Positions 41,126-49,776 of a DNA stretch of 64,000 bases are shown here, one piece after another. The stretch is from the NCBI RefSeq assembly GCF_013200955.2, contig NZ_CP053697.2, positions 1,364,001-1,428,000 of the forward strand. The letters are read 5' to 3'. Every line of letters begins with the position of its first letter. The stretch's first letter is position 1. A model generated the notes under the pieces. The model did no database searches and was not told where the DNA came from. It saw only the letters and a program-made list of their open reading frames with translations. The DNA comes from Pseudomonas campi (GTDB lineage Bacteria > Pseudomonadota > Gammaproteobacteria > Pseudomonadales > Pseudomonadaceae). Position numbers and translations under genes: made by a program.

Positions 41126-42349
41126 ATGCGTCAGCGCTTAGAGGATGTCACGGAGTTCTGGCGTTTCCTGGTTCAGCGCTTCTTTGCCGACCGCGCCACC
41201 CAGAGCGCCGCCGCGCTGACCTACACCACCCTGTTCGCGGTGGTGCCGATGATGACCGTGACTTTCGCCATGCTTTCGGCGATTCCGGCTTTCCAGGACA
41301 TGGGCGAAGAGATCCAGAGCTTTATCTTCCGCAACTTCGTGCCATCTTCCGGGGCCACGGTGCAGGAGTACCTGCGCGAGTTCACCGTCCAGGCGCGCAA
41401 ACTGACGTGGATCGGTGTGGTGCTGCTGGCGGTCACCGCGTTCATGATGCTGGTGACCATCGAAAAGGCCTTCAACACCATCTGGCGGGTGCGTCAGCCG
41501 CGCCGTGGTGTGTCCAGTTTCCTGCTGTATTGGGCGATCCTCAGCCTGGGTCCGCTGCTGCTCGGCGCCGGCTTTGCGATCAGCACCTATGTCACTTCGC
41601 TGTCGCTGCTGTCCGGGCCGGATGCTTTGATCGGCGCCAAGACCCTGCTCGGCTTTGCCCCGCTGCTGTCCAGTGTTGCCGCCTTCACCCTGATCTATGC
41701 GACCGTGCCGAATGCCCGCGTACCGCTGCGCAATGCGCTGCTCGGCGGCCTGTTCACCGCCGTGCTGTTCGAGGTGGCCAAGGCGCTGTTCGGCCTGTTC
41801 GTCAGCCTGTTTCCCGGTTATCAGTTGATCTACGGCGCCTTCGCCACGGTGCCGCTGTTTCTGCTGTGGATCTATGTGTCCTGGCTGATCGTGCTGTTCG
41901 GCGCCGAGCTGGTGTGCAACCTGTCGTCCTCGCGCCACTGGCGCCGCCGCGCCCTGCCACGGCTGCTGGTGCTGTTGGGCATCCTGCGGGTGTTCCACGA
42001 ACGTCAGCTGCAGGGTGTGCCGGTGCGGCACGCCGATGTGCAGCGCGAAGGCTGGCTGCTGCCGGAGGATGAGTGGGAGGAGGTCATCGACTTCCTTGAG
42101 CGCGAACACCTGGTCTGCCGGGTCAGCGGTGGCAGCGGCTGGGTGCTCAGTCGTGACCTGGAGCATTACACCCTGCACCAGCTGCTCAATCGCAGCCCCT
42201 GGCCCTTGCCTCGGCCGGGTCAGTTGCCGGATAAGCTGGCCGATGAAGTCTGGTACCCCGGCCTGCGCCGGGCTCTGGAACTGCTCAATGAGGAACAGGC
42301 CGCACTGTTCGGCGGCAGCCTGGCGCAGTGGCTACGGGGGTCGGACTGA
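41126..42349 (+). CDS. YihY/BrkB family inner membrane protein
   Basis: A 407-residue protein. Six helices fill residues about 30-270 with the family pattern [20 protein letters not shown] and [16 protein letters not shown], once misassigned as ribonuclease BN. A soluble C-terminal region of about 130 residues ([20 protein letters not shown]) resembles a winged-helix fold and occurs in many pseudomonad members. The ATG at 41126 follows AAGGAGAGGG. An intrinsic terminator lies about 105 bp after the stop. Confidence 0.9.
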   Translation: MRQRLEDVTEFWRFLVQRFFADRATQSAAALTYTTLFAVVPMMTVTFAMLSAIPAFQDMGEEIQSFIFRNFVPSSGATVQEYLREFTVQARKLTWIGVVLLAVTAFMMLVTIEKAFNTIWRVRQPRRGVSSFLLYWAILSLGPLLLGAGFAISTYVTSLSLLSGPDALIGAKTLLGFAPLLSSVAAFTLIYATVPNARVPLRNALLGGLFTAVLFEVAKALFGLFVSLFPGYQLIYGAFATVPLFLLWIYVSWLIVLFGAELVCNLSSSRHWRRRALPRLLVLLGILRVFHERQLQGVPVRHADVQREGWLLPEDEWEEVIDFLEREHLVCRVSGGSGWVLSRDLEHYTLHQLLNRSPWPLPRPGQLPDKLADEVWYPGLRRALELLNEEQAALFGGSLAQWLRGSD

Positions 42350-42387
42350 GTGACCGTTGGTCGGCTCGGATAATCGGCCGGCGCGCT

Positions 42388-42438
42388 TCACGAAGTTTTC
42401 ACCTTTCCCGACATAATCTGAGGGCGTTGAATCTCCAT
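42388..42438 (-). CDS. Possible 16-residue peptide ORF
   Basis: On the minus strand AAAGGAG (42448-42454) is 9 bases before an ATG that opens a 16-codon frame (MEIQRPQIMSGKVKTS, stop 42388-42390). The ribosome site is excellent, but the frame is too short to judge by codon use. If real it could be a leader peptide or toxin-like peptide transcribed toward yihY. It lies between the yihY stop and its terminator, on the other strand. Confidence 0.25.
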   Translation of the reverse strand: MEIQRPQIMSGKVKTS

Positions 42439-42455
42439 GACGTAATGCTCCTTTG

Positions 42456-42486
42456 GCCCCGCCCTCGTGCGGGGCTTTCTTTTTTT
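42456..42486 (+). terminator. Intrinsic terminator of yihY
   Basis: GCCCCGC/GCGGGGC forms a 7-bp GC stem with a six-base loop, followed by TTTCTTTTTTT. The rest of the 300-bp gap before the next gene has no recognisable gene. Confidence 0.85.
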
Positions 42487-42649
42487 GGCTGCGGCGTTTG
42501 CGGTGTTGGGCTGGAAGAGAGCGTCTGTGCTCAGCAGTGATCGTTCTTTCGGTAGTTGTTCTGGCGCACAAAAGAAACGGTAATGGCATGTGCCTATCGG
42601 CGGTAGCAGGAAGCCCGCGTGTTGTGCACGCGGGAAGGGCGCAGTGTCC

Positions 42650-43384
42650 TTAGTAAGGCATTGGAACGAAGGCACCAGCGGGTTGGAGGAGATTTTCTAG
42701 GCTGGTCAGGCGCTCGATATCTTCTGCTCCAATGTAGATCTGTCCACAGTTGCCGAGATGAAGGAGGCCGTCCAGCTTGGGGAACAAAATGTTGATGTGG
42801 GAGCTAAAACCGAGAAGGAGATTGTTGAATGATTCCTCATCGGTGGCGACCGGGTCGCGATACCCAAAATCTTTGTACGTGTAGTAGACGTGATTATTCA
42901 GCAACGCGAGCAGAGCTTCACAAGACGACACCTCGAAGCCGAAGGTTTGGTCGGCGTAGTCCTGTTTGAAGATGTAAGCTGGCAGGTGGGGCGACAGAAT
43001 TTGTGCGATGTGTTCATTTTGTTGCTCGGCAAGTTTGGCAGAGTCAGCAACCAGAACACCCCCGTGCTTGAAGGTTGGTGCTGACTCAGGATCAACCGCA
43101 GCTACCCTCCGATACAAGTCAGCGTAGGGCCCAAGGTTGTAATCACGGTCAAAACGCTTGCTCTGATAGGCCTGAACTTGCGCATGTTCATTGTCGTAAG
43201 GAAGGTCAGGGTCGATCTTGGGGAGTTGCTCAGTGATTATCGCTATAGCTTCCGGTAAGAGTTTGGTGAACCCAGGGATATTAAGTGATCGGTGCAGATG
43301 AGGGATGCCATCGTCATCTCCATCATTCTCATCACTCATATGTTCCTTCACCAAGTCGATAAGTCCCGAGAGAAATCCTTTCAT
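42650..43384 (-). CDS. Hypothetical acidic protein in a low-GC patch
   Basis: A 244-residue soluble acidic protein (early DENDGDDDG run) with no signal or membrane segment. Codon use is clearly more A/T-rich than in neighbours, a sign of recent acquisition. No family is recognised; the size, acidity and a C-terminal half rich in aromatic and aliphatic residues (INILFPKLDGLLHLGNCGQIYIG) resemble immunity proteins, and the tRNA-proximal position with an upstream gene remnant on the same strand fits an orphan immunity gene. This is inference only. Confidence 0.6.
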   Translation of the reverse strand: MKGFLSGLIDLVKEHMSDENDGDDDGIPHLHRSLNIPGFTKLLPEAIAIITEQLPKIDPDLPYDNEHAQVQAYQSKRFDRDYNLGPYADLYRRVAAVDPESAPTFKHGGVLVADSAKLAEQQNEHIAQILSPHLPAYIFKQDYADQTFGFEVSSCEALLALLNNHVYYTYKDFGYRDPVATDEESFNNLLLGFSSHINILFPKLDGLLHLGNCGQIYIGAEDIERLTSLENLLQPAGAFVPMPY

Positions 43385-43467
43385 GTGTGTCCCTGTCTTT
43401 ATAAGTTCTGGTTGGCGCCCGATTGATCGGCGTACTGATCATAACCAAAACGCTTGATTTTCCAATA

Positions 43468-43596
43468 TCAGGTAAGGTGGCGCAGTAGCTTGTCGCGGAT
43501 CATTTCAAGGTCGATATCGCTGAAGCCGAGCAACTCTGGGTGATCGAGCAGGCTGTACTGGTGGGCGCGGGCGATGCGTGCAGCGTGCCCGGAACG
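43468..43596 (-). pseudogene. C-terminal gene remnant, 42 codons
   Basis: A minus-strand frame with genome-typical codon use (ARIARAHQYSLLDHPELLG..., ending RDKLLRHLT and TGA 43468-43470). It is closed upstream by TAG immediately before codon 1 and has no start codon near its 5' end, so it looks like the tail of a lost gene. It lies 83 bp upstream of the hypothetical gene 42650-43384, in the same direction, and 110 bp downstream of the tRNA. The parent family is not recognised. Confidence 0.5.
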
Positions 43597-43628
43597 CTAT
43601 ATGGATATAGGGTGATGCATGCGTGCAC

Positions 43629-43655
43629 AAAAAAACCGGCTCTAAAGGCCGGTTT
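43629..43655 (-). terminator. Intrinsic terminator downstream of tRNA-Gly
   Basis: On the minus strand AAACCGGC/GCCGGTTT (8-bp stem, seven-base loop) is followed by a T-run. It lies 55 bp beyond the tRNA 3' end and would end its transcript. Confidence 0.85.
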
Positions 43656-43709
43656 CTATAGGTTCCCTATTCATGTTGCGGTAACTCGAAACATGCTGGG
43701 ATAAGTATC

Positions 43710-43783
43710 TGGAGCGGGTGAAGGGAATCGAACCCTCGTTATCAGCTTGGGAAGCTGGAGTAATGCCATTATACGACACCCGC
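43710..43783 (-). tRNA. tRNA-Gly (anticodon CCC)
   Basis: 74 bases including the encoded CCA. The minus strand starts GCGGGTGTCGTATAATGG and ends GGTTCGATTCCCTTCACCCG plus CTCCA. The acceptor stem GCGGGTG/CACCCGC pairs fully, the T arm is GAGGGTTCGATTCCCTT, and the anticodon loop TTCCCAA gives anticodon CCC, decoding GGG. It is close to E. coli glyU. tRNA genes are common integration targets, and low-GC sequence lies just downstream. Confidence 0.95.
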
Positions 43784-43908
43784 TTTTGCGGGTGACTTTG
43801 TACCAGAATCGCCTGCGCAGGTGAAGCCACGGCGCGAGAAATACTCGTGTCGTGCCTGCCCCGGTGGCCGGAAGCAGAGGCGGGGCGGGCCTTGCTTCCA
43901 GCTCCGGT

Positions 43909-44790
43909 TCAGCCGGCGAGGGCGGCGCTTTCCTGCATGACCAGGCTGCGCTGGCGGTTGCTGAGCGGCTGTTGCAGGTAGCCCAGCAGCGTGTCGCGGG
44001 TCTGCAGCCAGGCGGCCTTGTGTTCCATGTCGAGAAAGTGACCGGCCTGGTCGATGCTGCGGAACTCGCTGTGGGGCACGTACTGGGCGAACAGACGTGC
44101 ATCCTCGACCGTGGTGTATTCGTCCCACTCGCCGTTGACGAACAACATGGGGATCTCGATTTCCGCGGCGAAGCTGATGCAGGAGCGGCCTTCCATGTTC
44201 AGCACGTTTTCCACGTGGAAGCACATCTGCTGGTACTCGTAGATTTCCAGGCTGGTCACGTGGCGATGGTTGTAGCGCTTGTACAGCGAGGGCAGGTGCT
44301 TGCCGATGGTGCCGTTGAGCAGCAGCCCGGCATTTTCGCGGTCGCAGGCCTTCATCACTTCCACGCCACGTTCCAAGTAGCCGAGCATGGCCTGGTTGGT
44401 GATCGGCGAGAACGAGTTGATCACCGCCCGCACGATGCGCCGCGGCCGCCGCGCCAGGACCTGCAGGGTGGCGATGCCGCCCCAGGAGAAGGACAGCACG
44501 TGGTCGCAGGCGAAGTGTTCGACCAGTTCGAGGAGGATGTCGGCTTCCTCTTCGCGGGTCATCAGGCGTGTGTGGTCGTTGTGTTCGCGTGACTGCCCGG
44601 CGTAGGGCAGATCGAACAGCACCACATTGAAATGCGGGTAGAGATAGCGAACGGTTTGGGCGAAGGACGCCGTTGTCGACAGTGAACCGTTGACCAGAAT
44701 GATGGTGTGCTCGGCGCTGTCAGCGCGGTAGAACTCCGTGTAAACCCGGTATTGCCCCTGGATATCCAGCACAGCGCTTTCTGGTTTCAT
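43909..44790 (-). CDS. phaG: (R)-3-hydroxydecanoyl-ACP thioesterase/transacylase PhaG
   Basis: A 293-residue alpha/beta hydrolase of the PhaG/RhlA family, which takes 3-hydroxyacyl groups from fatty acid synthesis for medium-chain polyhydroxyalkanoates made from sugars. The N-terminus (KPESAVLDIQGQYRVYTEF) nearly repeats known PhaG. The nucleophile Ser is in SFSWGGIATL, and the conserved NGEWDEYTTVEDARLF and GHFLDMEHKAAW supply Asp and His. PhaG is favoured over RhlA by the opening sequence and the absence of rhlB. The ATG at 44790 gives the PhaG length (295 in P. putida). Confidence 0.88.
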   Translation of the reverse strand: MKPESAVLDIQGQYRVYTEFYRADSAEHTIILVNGSLSTTASFAQTVRYLYPHFNVVLFDLPYAGQSREHNDHTRLMTREEEADILLELVEHFACDHVLSFSWGGIATLQVLARRPRRIVRAVINSFSPITNQAMLGYLERGVEVMKACDRENAGLLLNGTIGKHLPSLYKRYNHRHVTSLEIYEYQQMCFHVENVLNMEGRSCISFAAEIEIPMLFVNGEWDEYTTVEDARLFAQYVPHSEFRSIDQAGHFLDMEHKAAWLQTRDTLLGYLQQPLSNRQRSLVMQESAALAG

Positions 44791-45166
44791 GATGCATGCC
44801 CCTGACGTGCAATTACGGACGCGCAGCGATAAACCGCGAGCTGCGCGAGCTTCAGGACAGGTAGGCATACGCCTGGAAAGTGGGGGCCCTTGTCGACGGC
44901 TACAGTCTGTCGACAGGTGTTGTTATTGACGGGCGTTTTTCGGTTCGGGAATCGACCGGGTGGAGTGCGAACACTCCGCAGCGGTGCGATCAGGGGGCAG
45001 TCCCGTTACAGGTGCCGTGGCACCCTCAACCAAAAAAGTGTTCTTAGACTCTGTGTGCGACTTACTGGTCACTTCCGGACCTTGGATTTGATTCAAGCAG
45101 GCTTGTGTGACCGAGGCAAGTCACTCGAATGGCTGATTTCTTATCTTCTGCCGGACGGTTGTCGAT
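44791..45166. promoter_or_regulatory. phaG upstream region with two perfect palindromes
   Basis: This 376-bp gap holds no gene. GGAGTG-CGAA-CACTCC (44962-44977) and GGTGCC-GT-GGCACC (45011-45024) are perfect inverted repeats, 170-235 bp before the phaG start. They could be regulator sites for phaG or hairpins at the end of the rsuA transcript; neither has a T-run. No clear -35/-10 pair or AlgU-type promoter was found. Confidence 0.45.
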
Positions 45167-45859
45167 TCACACCTGCGCGATTTCCTCGGCACTCAAAGCG
45201 CGGTATTCACCGGGAGCCAGGTCCGGGTCAAGCAGCAGCGGGCCCATGCGTTCGCGGTGCAGGCCGATGACCTTGTTCTGGAAGTGGCCGAACATGCGCT
45301 TGACCTGGTGGTAGCGGCCTTCATGCAAGGTCAGCAGGGCGCAGTGGCTGTCGAGAATCTGCAGTTCGGCGGGCAGGGTGGTGAGGTTCTCGTAGGCGAA
45401 GTACAGGCCCTGGGCGAACACCTCGATGTACTCGGGCGTGATCGGCTGTTCGGTCTGCACCCGGTAGACCTTGCCCAGGCGGCTGCGGGGCTCGGTGAGG
45501 CGGCGCGACCACAGGCCGTCGTTGGTGATCAGCAGCAGGCCGCTGGTGCCCAGGTCGAGGCGCCCGCCAATATGCAGCTCGTGCTTGTCCGGCTCATCGA
45601 GCAGGTCGAGCACGGTACGGTGCTGCGGATGCTCGGTGGCGCTGACCACGCCGACCGGCTTGTGCAGCATGAAGTAGCGCGCCGGCTTGCCGGCCTGCAG
45701 CAGTTGCTCATCCAGTTCGATGCGACTGAACTCGCGCACCTCGCAGCGGCCATCGCCGATCGTTTGCCCATTGACCCGAATGCGCCCGCCGGCCAACAGC
45801 AGGCGCGCGTCGGCGCGGCTGAACTGCGGCAGGTTGCTGAGGAAGCGGTCGAGGCGCAC
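45167..45859 (-). CDS. rsuA: 16S rRNA pseudouridine-516 synthase
   Basis: A 230-residue enzyme. An S4 RNA-binding domain (RLDRFLSNLPQFSRADARLL) is followed by the RsuA catalytic domain with the Asp motif GGRLDLGTSGLLLITNDG and the EGRYHQVKRMFGHFQNKV segment. It isomerises U516 of 16S rRNA. The 3-bp gap to the upstream CWC-protein gene suggests one operon with that gene and the cyclase. Confidence 0.94.
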   Translation of the reverse strand: MRLDRFLSNLPQFSRADARLLLAGGRIRVNGQTIGDGRCEVREFSRIELDEQLLQAGKPARYFMLHKPVGVVSATEHPQHRTVLDLLDEPDKHELHIGGRLDLGTSGLLLITNDGLWSRRLTEPRSRLGKVYRVQTEQPITPEYIEVFAQGLYFAYENLTTLPAELQILDSHCALLTLHEGRYHQVKRMFGHFQNKVIGLHRERMGPLLLDPDLAPGEYRALSAEEIAQV

Positions 45860-45862
45860 GGC

Positions 45863-46072
45863 TCAGTCCGCTTGCTTGGGCTCGGCGGGCAGGCCCTGAG
45901 CGCAGCGTGGGCAGAGGCAGGCCTGGTTACGCTGCGCGGCCGGCAGGCTGTCGAGCACGGTTGGATCAACGGCGGTGTGGAAGCACCAGCAGTCCTCCAC
46001 GGCCTCGGACTGGCCGGCCTGGGCGCAGCGGTTGAGCTGGCCGCAGCGTGGGCAGCGGCTGGTGTCGGTCAT
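45863..46072 (-). CDS. Cysteine-rich CWC family protein
   Basis: A 69-residue protein with seven Cys residues in the CWC pattern: RCPRCGQLNRC, CWCFH and a closing LCPRC. This arrangement probably binds zinc. Its role is unknown. It overlaps the diguanylate cyclase stop by 4 bp and precedes rsuA by 3 bp, so all three are co-translated. Confidence 0.85.
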   Translation of the reverse strand: MTDTSRCPRCGQLNRCAQAGQSEAVEDCWCFHTAVDPTVLDSLPAAQRNQACLCPRCAQGLPAEPKQAD

Positions 46073-47553
46073 GCCTGCGGCTCGAAGGTTTCTTCGCAGA
46101 CGCGATTACGCCCGGACTGCTTGGCCCGGTACAGCGCGCGGTCGGCACGGGCGATCAGGCGGTCGAGGGTGTCTTCGTCATGCAGTTCGGTGATGCCGAT
46201 ACTGGTGCTGACCCTCAGGTTGACGCCGTTGAAGGGGAAGCTGCTGGCGTCGCTCTGCTCGCGAATTTTCTCGGCCAGCAGGCGCGCCGTGCTGCTGCCG
46301 GTGTCCTTGAGCAGCAGGATGAATTCCTCGCCGCCCCAGCGGCAGATGATGTCGGACTGGCGCAAGTTGCTTTGCAGGTTGTGCGCGAAGCCACGCAGCA
46401 CCTCGTCGCCAGCCAGGTGGCCGTGGGTGTCGTTGAGCTGCTTGAACAGGTCGAGGTCGATCAGCAGGGCGCTCAGCGGGCTCTGGTTGCGCTTGGCCTC
46501 CTGCAGCGCCTGGCCGGCCAGCAGGTTGAAGCCGCGGCGGTTGGGCAGGCCGGTGAGCACATCGGTGGTGGCCAGGGTGGTGATGAAACGCTGGTAGCGG
46601 CGCATGGCCAGGTACACCAGTAACAGCACCAGGCCGCTGATCAGCGCGCAGATCAGCAGGTTCAGGTAGAGGGTATGGCGGATGCCGGCGAGGGCGCCTT
46701 CCTCGTGCTTGTCGACGAACAGGTACCAGTCCAGTTCGGGGATGAAGCGCACATTGAGGAAGTGGCCGCGGCCATGTTCCTGGTACTTGAAGTTGCCACT
46801 CTTCGGTTGCGGCAGTTTGGCCCTCAGTGCTTCCAGGCCGGCCACGCTGCTGAGCAACTGACCGGCTTTGGCGCCCAGCGGTCCGCCTTCGGCGCCAGTG
46901 AGCATCAGGCGACCGTCGCTGTCGACGAAGTACACGCTGCGCTCGTAACGCTGCTGGTAGTCGTCGATCAGCTTGACCACTGCATCGACGGTGAGGCCGA
47001 CGCCGGTAACGCCGATGAAGTTGCCGCTGTAGTCGAACACCTTGTAGTTGATGAAGATGGTCAACTGGTCGCGGTTGGCCATGTCCGGGTCGACATTGAT
47101 CTCGTAGGCATCCTGCATGTCACGCACGCGAAAGTACCAGACATCGCGCGGCTCATCTTCGCGCACCTGCTTGAGCACGCCTTTGGCCTGGTAGTAGGTG
47201 TGGGTCTTCTCGGAGATGAAGAAGCTGGTGTAGGCACCGTAATGTTCCTGCACTTCCAGCAGGTAGCGGGTTATCGGCGTGGGGTCCTGTTCGCCGGCCA
47301 GCACCCAGTCGCGCAGGAAGGTATCGCGCGACATCATCGAGGAGATCAGGATCGGCCGTACCAGATCCTTCTGGATCTCCGAATAGATGTTGTCGGAGGT
47401 CAGTGGCAGCTCGGTGTTGACGATGTTGTGGCGGATGCTGTCGCGCGAGGTGTAGTAGCCAATCACTGAGGTGGCGGCGAAGCCACTGAGCAGCAGGGCG
47501 AGCAGCAGTAGAAGCAGGATGCTCTGGGCTTTGCGGGAGTGGCTGAGTGGCAT
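46069..47553 (-). CDS. Membrane diguanylate cyclase with CACHE sensor domain
   Basis: A 494-residue inner membrane enzyme making c-di-GMP from two GTP. A first helix (ILLLLLLALLLSGFAATSVI) and a second near residue 300 bracket a periplasmic double-CACHE domain (VDAVVKLIDDYQQRY, VYFVDSDGRLML), which senses small ligands. The GGDEF domain has TDVLTGLPNRRGF and active site GGEEF, with an RxxD product-inhibition site (RQSD) five residues before it, so feedback control is retained. The ATG at 47553 gives a normal N-terminal anchor. Confidence 0.92.
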   Translation of the reverse strand: MPLSHSRKAQSILLLLLLALLLSGFAATSVIGYYTSRDSIRHNIVNTELPLTSDNIYSEIQKDLVRPILISSMMSRDTFLRDWVLAGEQDPTPITRYLLEVQEHYGAYTSFFISEKTHTYYQAKGVLKQVREDEPRDVWYFRVRDMQDAYEINVDPDMANRDQLTIFINYKVFDYSGNFIGVTGVGLTVDAVVKLIDDYQQRYERSVYFVDSDGRLMLTGAEGGPLGAKAGQLLSSVAGLEALRAKLPQPKSGNFKYQEHGRGHFLNVRFIPELDWYLFVDKHEEGALAGIRHTLYLNLLICALISGLVLLLVYLAMRRYQRFITTLATTDVLTGLPNRRGFNLLAGQALQEAKRNQSPLSALLIDLDLFKQLNDTHGHLAGDEVLRGFAHNLQSNLRQSDIICRWGGEEFILLLKDTGSSTARLLAEKIREQSDASSFPFNGVNLRVSTSIGITELHDEDTLDRLIARADRALYRAKQSGRNRVCEETFEPQA

Positions 47554-47638
47554 GTCGGAAACCTGGGGAAGTACGCCATGCTAGCCTGCCGGGCGGGTTG
47601 GCGTCACCGTCCGGCAGTGCAGGGCTGGGGTTCTGAGC

Positions 47639-48463
47639 CTAGTCGGGCAGCCCGGTAATTGTCGCGATCCAGGGCTCCAGGCGTTGACCGAAATTGACCT
47701 GGGCCTGGAAGGCTGGACGCTCATCGCTCGAATAGGCGGCGGGCAGATGTTTGGCCAGCGTGCTGCGCCAGGTATATGGCACGTTGAGACTGCTGCTGTG
47801 CAGCTGGTTGATCTGCCCGGTCAGGCGCCGCACGTTGCCGCTGCAATCGCACCAGACGCTGACTGTACCGGGCACCAGGGCGTAGCGGCGGCGATCGGCG
47901 TAGCGCTGGCGCAGGCTGGCGGCATCCAGGCCGACATCGACGGCGAACAGGCGGCTGTCCCGCTGGCGTTGGTTGGCCAGATACTCGCGTGCCGATTTTT
48001 CCTCGGCCTGCAGCTCTTCATCGTGCGGCAGTTTGGCCAGCCGTGCACTGGCCTGTTCCAGCTCTGCGGCCGCACGCTGCAGCTCGGCCTGGTAGGCCGG
48101 CCCATCGAGCTCCAGCACCACCAGCACCTGGCGTTTGTCGGAGCGCTGGTAATAGCCCGGATACTGCTCGTCGAGCGGCGCAAAGCCCAGGGCCAGCAAT
48201 TGTTCCTGTTGCAGGGGCTGGCGTTGGTAGCGGTTATTGGCATCGTCTGAGCGTGGGCTACGCCAGTCCATGCGCAGGGCCAGGCCGCTGTTTTCCCGGC
48301 GCGGGCCCTCGTGGTCGCGCAGCAGTTCGCGCTCGGAGAGCAGCAGGCTGCTGTCTGGCTGGCCCTGGCGGTTGTACCAGACACCGCCCAGGGCCACGGC
48401 ATTGGTCAGCAGGATCAGGGCGAGGCTGGCCAGCAGGGCGTGGCGGCTGGTGAACGTGATCAT
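47639..48463 (-). CDS. DUF4824-type membrane-anchored protein
   Basis: A 274-residue protein with one N-terminal membrane helix (ALLASLALILLTNAVALGGVW) and a large periplasmic part. It has the repeated pattern of bipartite proteins encoded beside DUF2157 genes (RELLRDHEGPRRENSGLALR; SAREYLANQRQRDSRLF). No enzymatic motif is seen. The 4-bp overlap with the DUF2157 gene shows that the two act together, probably as an envelope complex of unknown role. Confidence 0.75.
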   Translation of the reverse strand: MITFTSRHALLASLALILLTNAVALGGVWYNRQGQPDSSLLLSERELLRDHEGPRRENSGLALRMDWRSPRSDDANNRYQRQPLQQEQLLALGFAPLDEQYPGYYQRSDKRQVLVVLELDGPAYQAELQRAAAELEQASARLAKLPHDEELQAEEKSAREYLANQRQRDSRLFAVDVGLDAASLRQRYADRRRYALVPGTVSVWCDCSGNVRRLTGQINQLHSSSLNVPYTWRSTLAKHLPAAYSSDERPAFQAQVNFGQRLEPWIATITGLPD

Positions 48464-49524
48464 GCGTCTGCCCCCTTGTGGCTGCGGCGCATGCGCCCGA
48501 GTACCAGCAGGCTGAGCACGGCAACCAGGCCGAGCAGGAGGAAGAACAGGTACTTGGGCAGTACGTCCCACCACCAGTCGACCATCTTGATGCCGAGAAA
48601 GACGATGAAGAACAGCTGGCCGGTCAGCGCCACCTCCACCCAGTCGCGCCGCGTGCCCAGCCAGATGGCCAGGGCCGCGGCGGCAAAGCCGAGCAGCTGG
48701 TAGCCGTTTTCGATGCTGTCGGCGGAAAACGGCAGGTAGCTGCCATGCCCCCAGTTGGCCAGCACCAGCATGGGCACGAACAGGGCCAGCAGGCCCATGA
48801 CTCGATAGGTGGCGGCGAAACCGCTGAAGCGCACCTGGCTGACGAACAGCGGTAGGAGGAACGCCAGTAGCCCACCGGGCAGTAAATTTTCCGGATGCTC
48901 GCCCGCGTCCAGCCAGTAGAAGCCGCTCCAGGCGCACAGCCGAGTGGCGCTGTAGGCCAGCAGGCAGGCCAGGCCGGCGATCAGCAGCAGACGGGCGTTG
49001 CAGCTGTAAGCCAGCAGCAGGGCGAGGGCGGCCCAGGGCAGCAGGGCCTTGTCCGAAGGAGTGATATTGAAGATCTGCCCGAGCAGGCTGATGTTGAGCA
49101 CGAAGCAGGCGAAGGCGAGCAGGGCGGCCAGTTTGCTGAAATAGCCGGATGGGTCGCGCTGGCGGATGACGAAGGTCAGCAGCAGGCTGCCGAGGGAGAA
49201 ACCGATCAGGATGGCGACCTGCGCCGCTTCGCTGAACAGGCCCCAGAACTGGTAGAAGAAGAACAACAGGCTGGCCACCAGGGCCAGGGCGCCGAGCAAC
49301 GAGACGATGCGCATGCTCAGCGACAGGCGCTTGCTCTGCTGGGTGTGGTCGATGTCGAAGCGGCTGCGGTACTGCGCCAGCAAGTCCTGATGATGCAGTT
49401 GCAGGTGTTGCAGCTGCTCGTTGCCGAGCGCCAGCGCCTGTTCCTCGTGCAGGCGCTGCACCTCGCGGTAGAACGCCTGGATATCGTCGGCGCGGTGCTG
49501 CGCCTGGTCGCGGGTCAGCGGCAT
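48460..49524 (-). CDS. DUF2157-like multi-helix membrane protein
   Basis: A 354-residue protein with a soluble N-terminal region of about 75 residues and roughly ten hydrophobic helices (for example IVSLLGALALVASLLFFFY and LALLLAYSCNARLLLIAGL). The alternating helix pattern matches DUF2157/DUF4401 proteins. The ATG at 49524 has GGAAGAG upstream; the longer frame to 49755 runs through repeats. Function unknown. It is the first gene of a two-gene unit with the DUF4824-type gene. Confidence 0.78.
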   Translation of the reverse strand: MPLTRDQAQHRADDIQAFYREVQRLHEEQALALGNEQLQHLQLHHQDLLAQYRSRFDIDHTQQSKRLSLSMRIVSLLGALALVASLLFFFYQFWGLFSEAAQVAILIGFSLGSLLLTFVIRQRDPSGYFSKLAALLAFACFVLNISLLGQIFNITPSDKALLPWAALALLLAYSCNARLLLIAGLACLLAYSATRLCAWSGFYWLDAGEHPENLLPGGLLAFLLPLFVSQVRFSGFAATYRVMGLLALFVPMLVLANWGHGSYLPFSADSIENGYQLLGFAAAALAIWLGTRRDWVEVALTGQLFFIVFLGIKMVDWWWDVLPKYLFFLLLGLVAVLSLLVLGRMRRSHKGADA

Positions 49525-49657
49525 GACTCTTCCCTGTGTACTGTGCGCCTGCGTGATGCAGGCGTGCGCTGGATGCCGGCACTCTAAACCCGAAACAGGT
49601 GAGTCGCCAATTGTGCCGCGCTTGTCCTCGCTGCGCGTGGCGGAGCGCACGAAACCT

Positions 49658-49756
49658 GTAGGAGCCAGCTTGCTGGCGATGCTCTTGCGGTGCCGTTGAT
49701 CGCCAGCAAGCGGGCTCCTACGGATTGTCGGGTGGATAACGCTCTGCTTATCCACC
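49658..49756. repeat. REP pair (GTAGGAGCC type) and one GGTGGAT repeat
   Basis: GTAGGAGCCAGCTTGCTGGC (from 49658) faces ATCGCCAGCAAGCGGGCTCC (to 49721), the classic Pseudomonas REP inverted pair. It is followed by a palindromic GGTGGATAACGCTCTGCTTA unit to 49756, the same family as in the metR-metE gap. No gene is present here. Confidence 0.88.
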
Positions 49757-49776
49757 GCTGTCTCCTTTATCAGGCC

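Noticed and set aside
42344-43710. Attachment site duplication for an island at tRNA-Gly
   Set aside because: No second copy of the tRNA 3' end was found in the window, and no integrase gene is present.
43909-44790. RhlA (rhamnolipid precursor synthase)
   Set aside because: The N-terminal sequence and length match PhaG better and no rhlB or rhlRI is present nearby.
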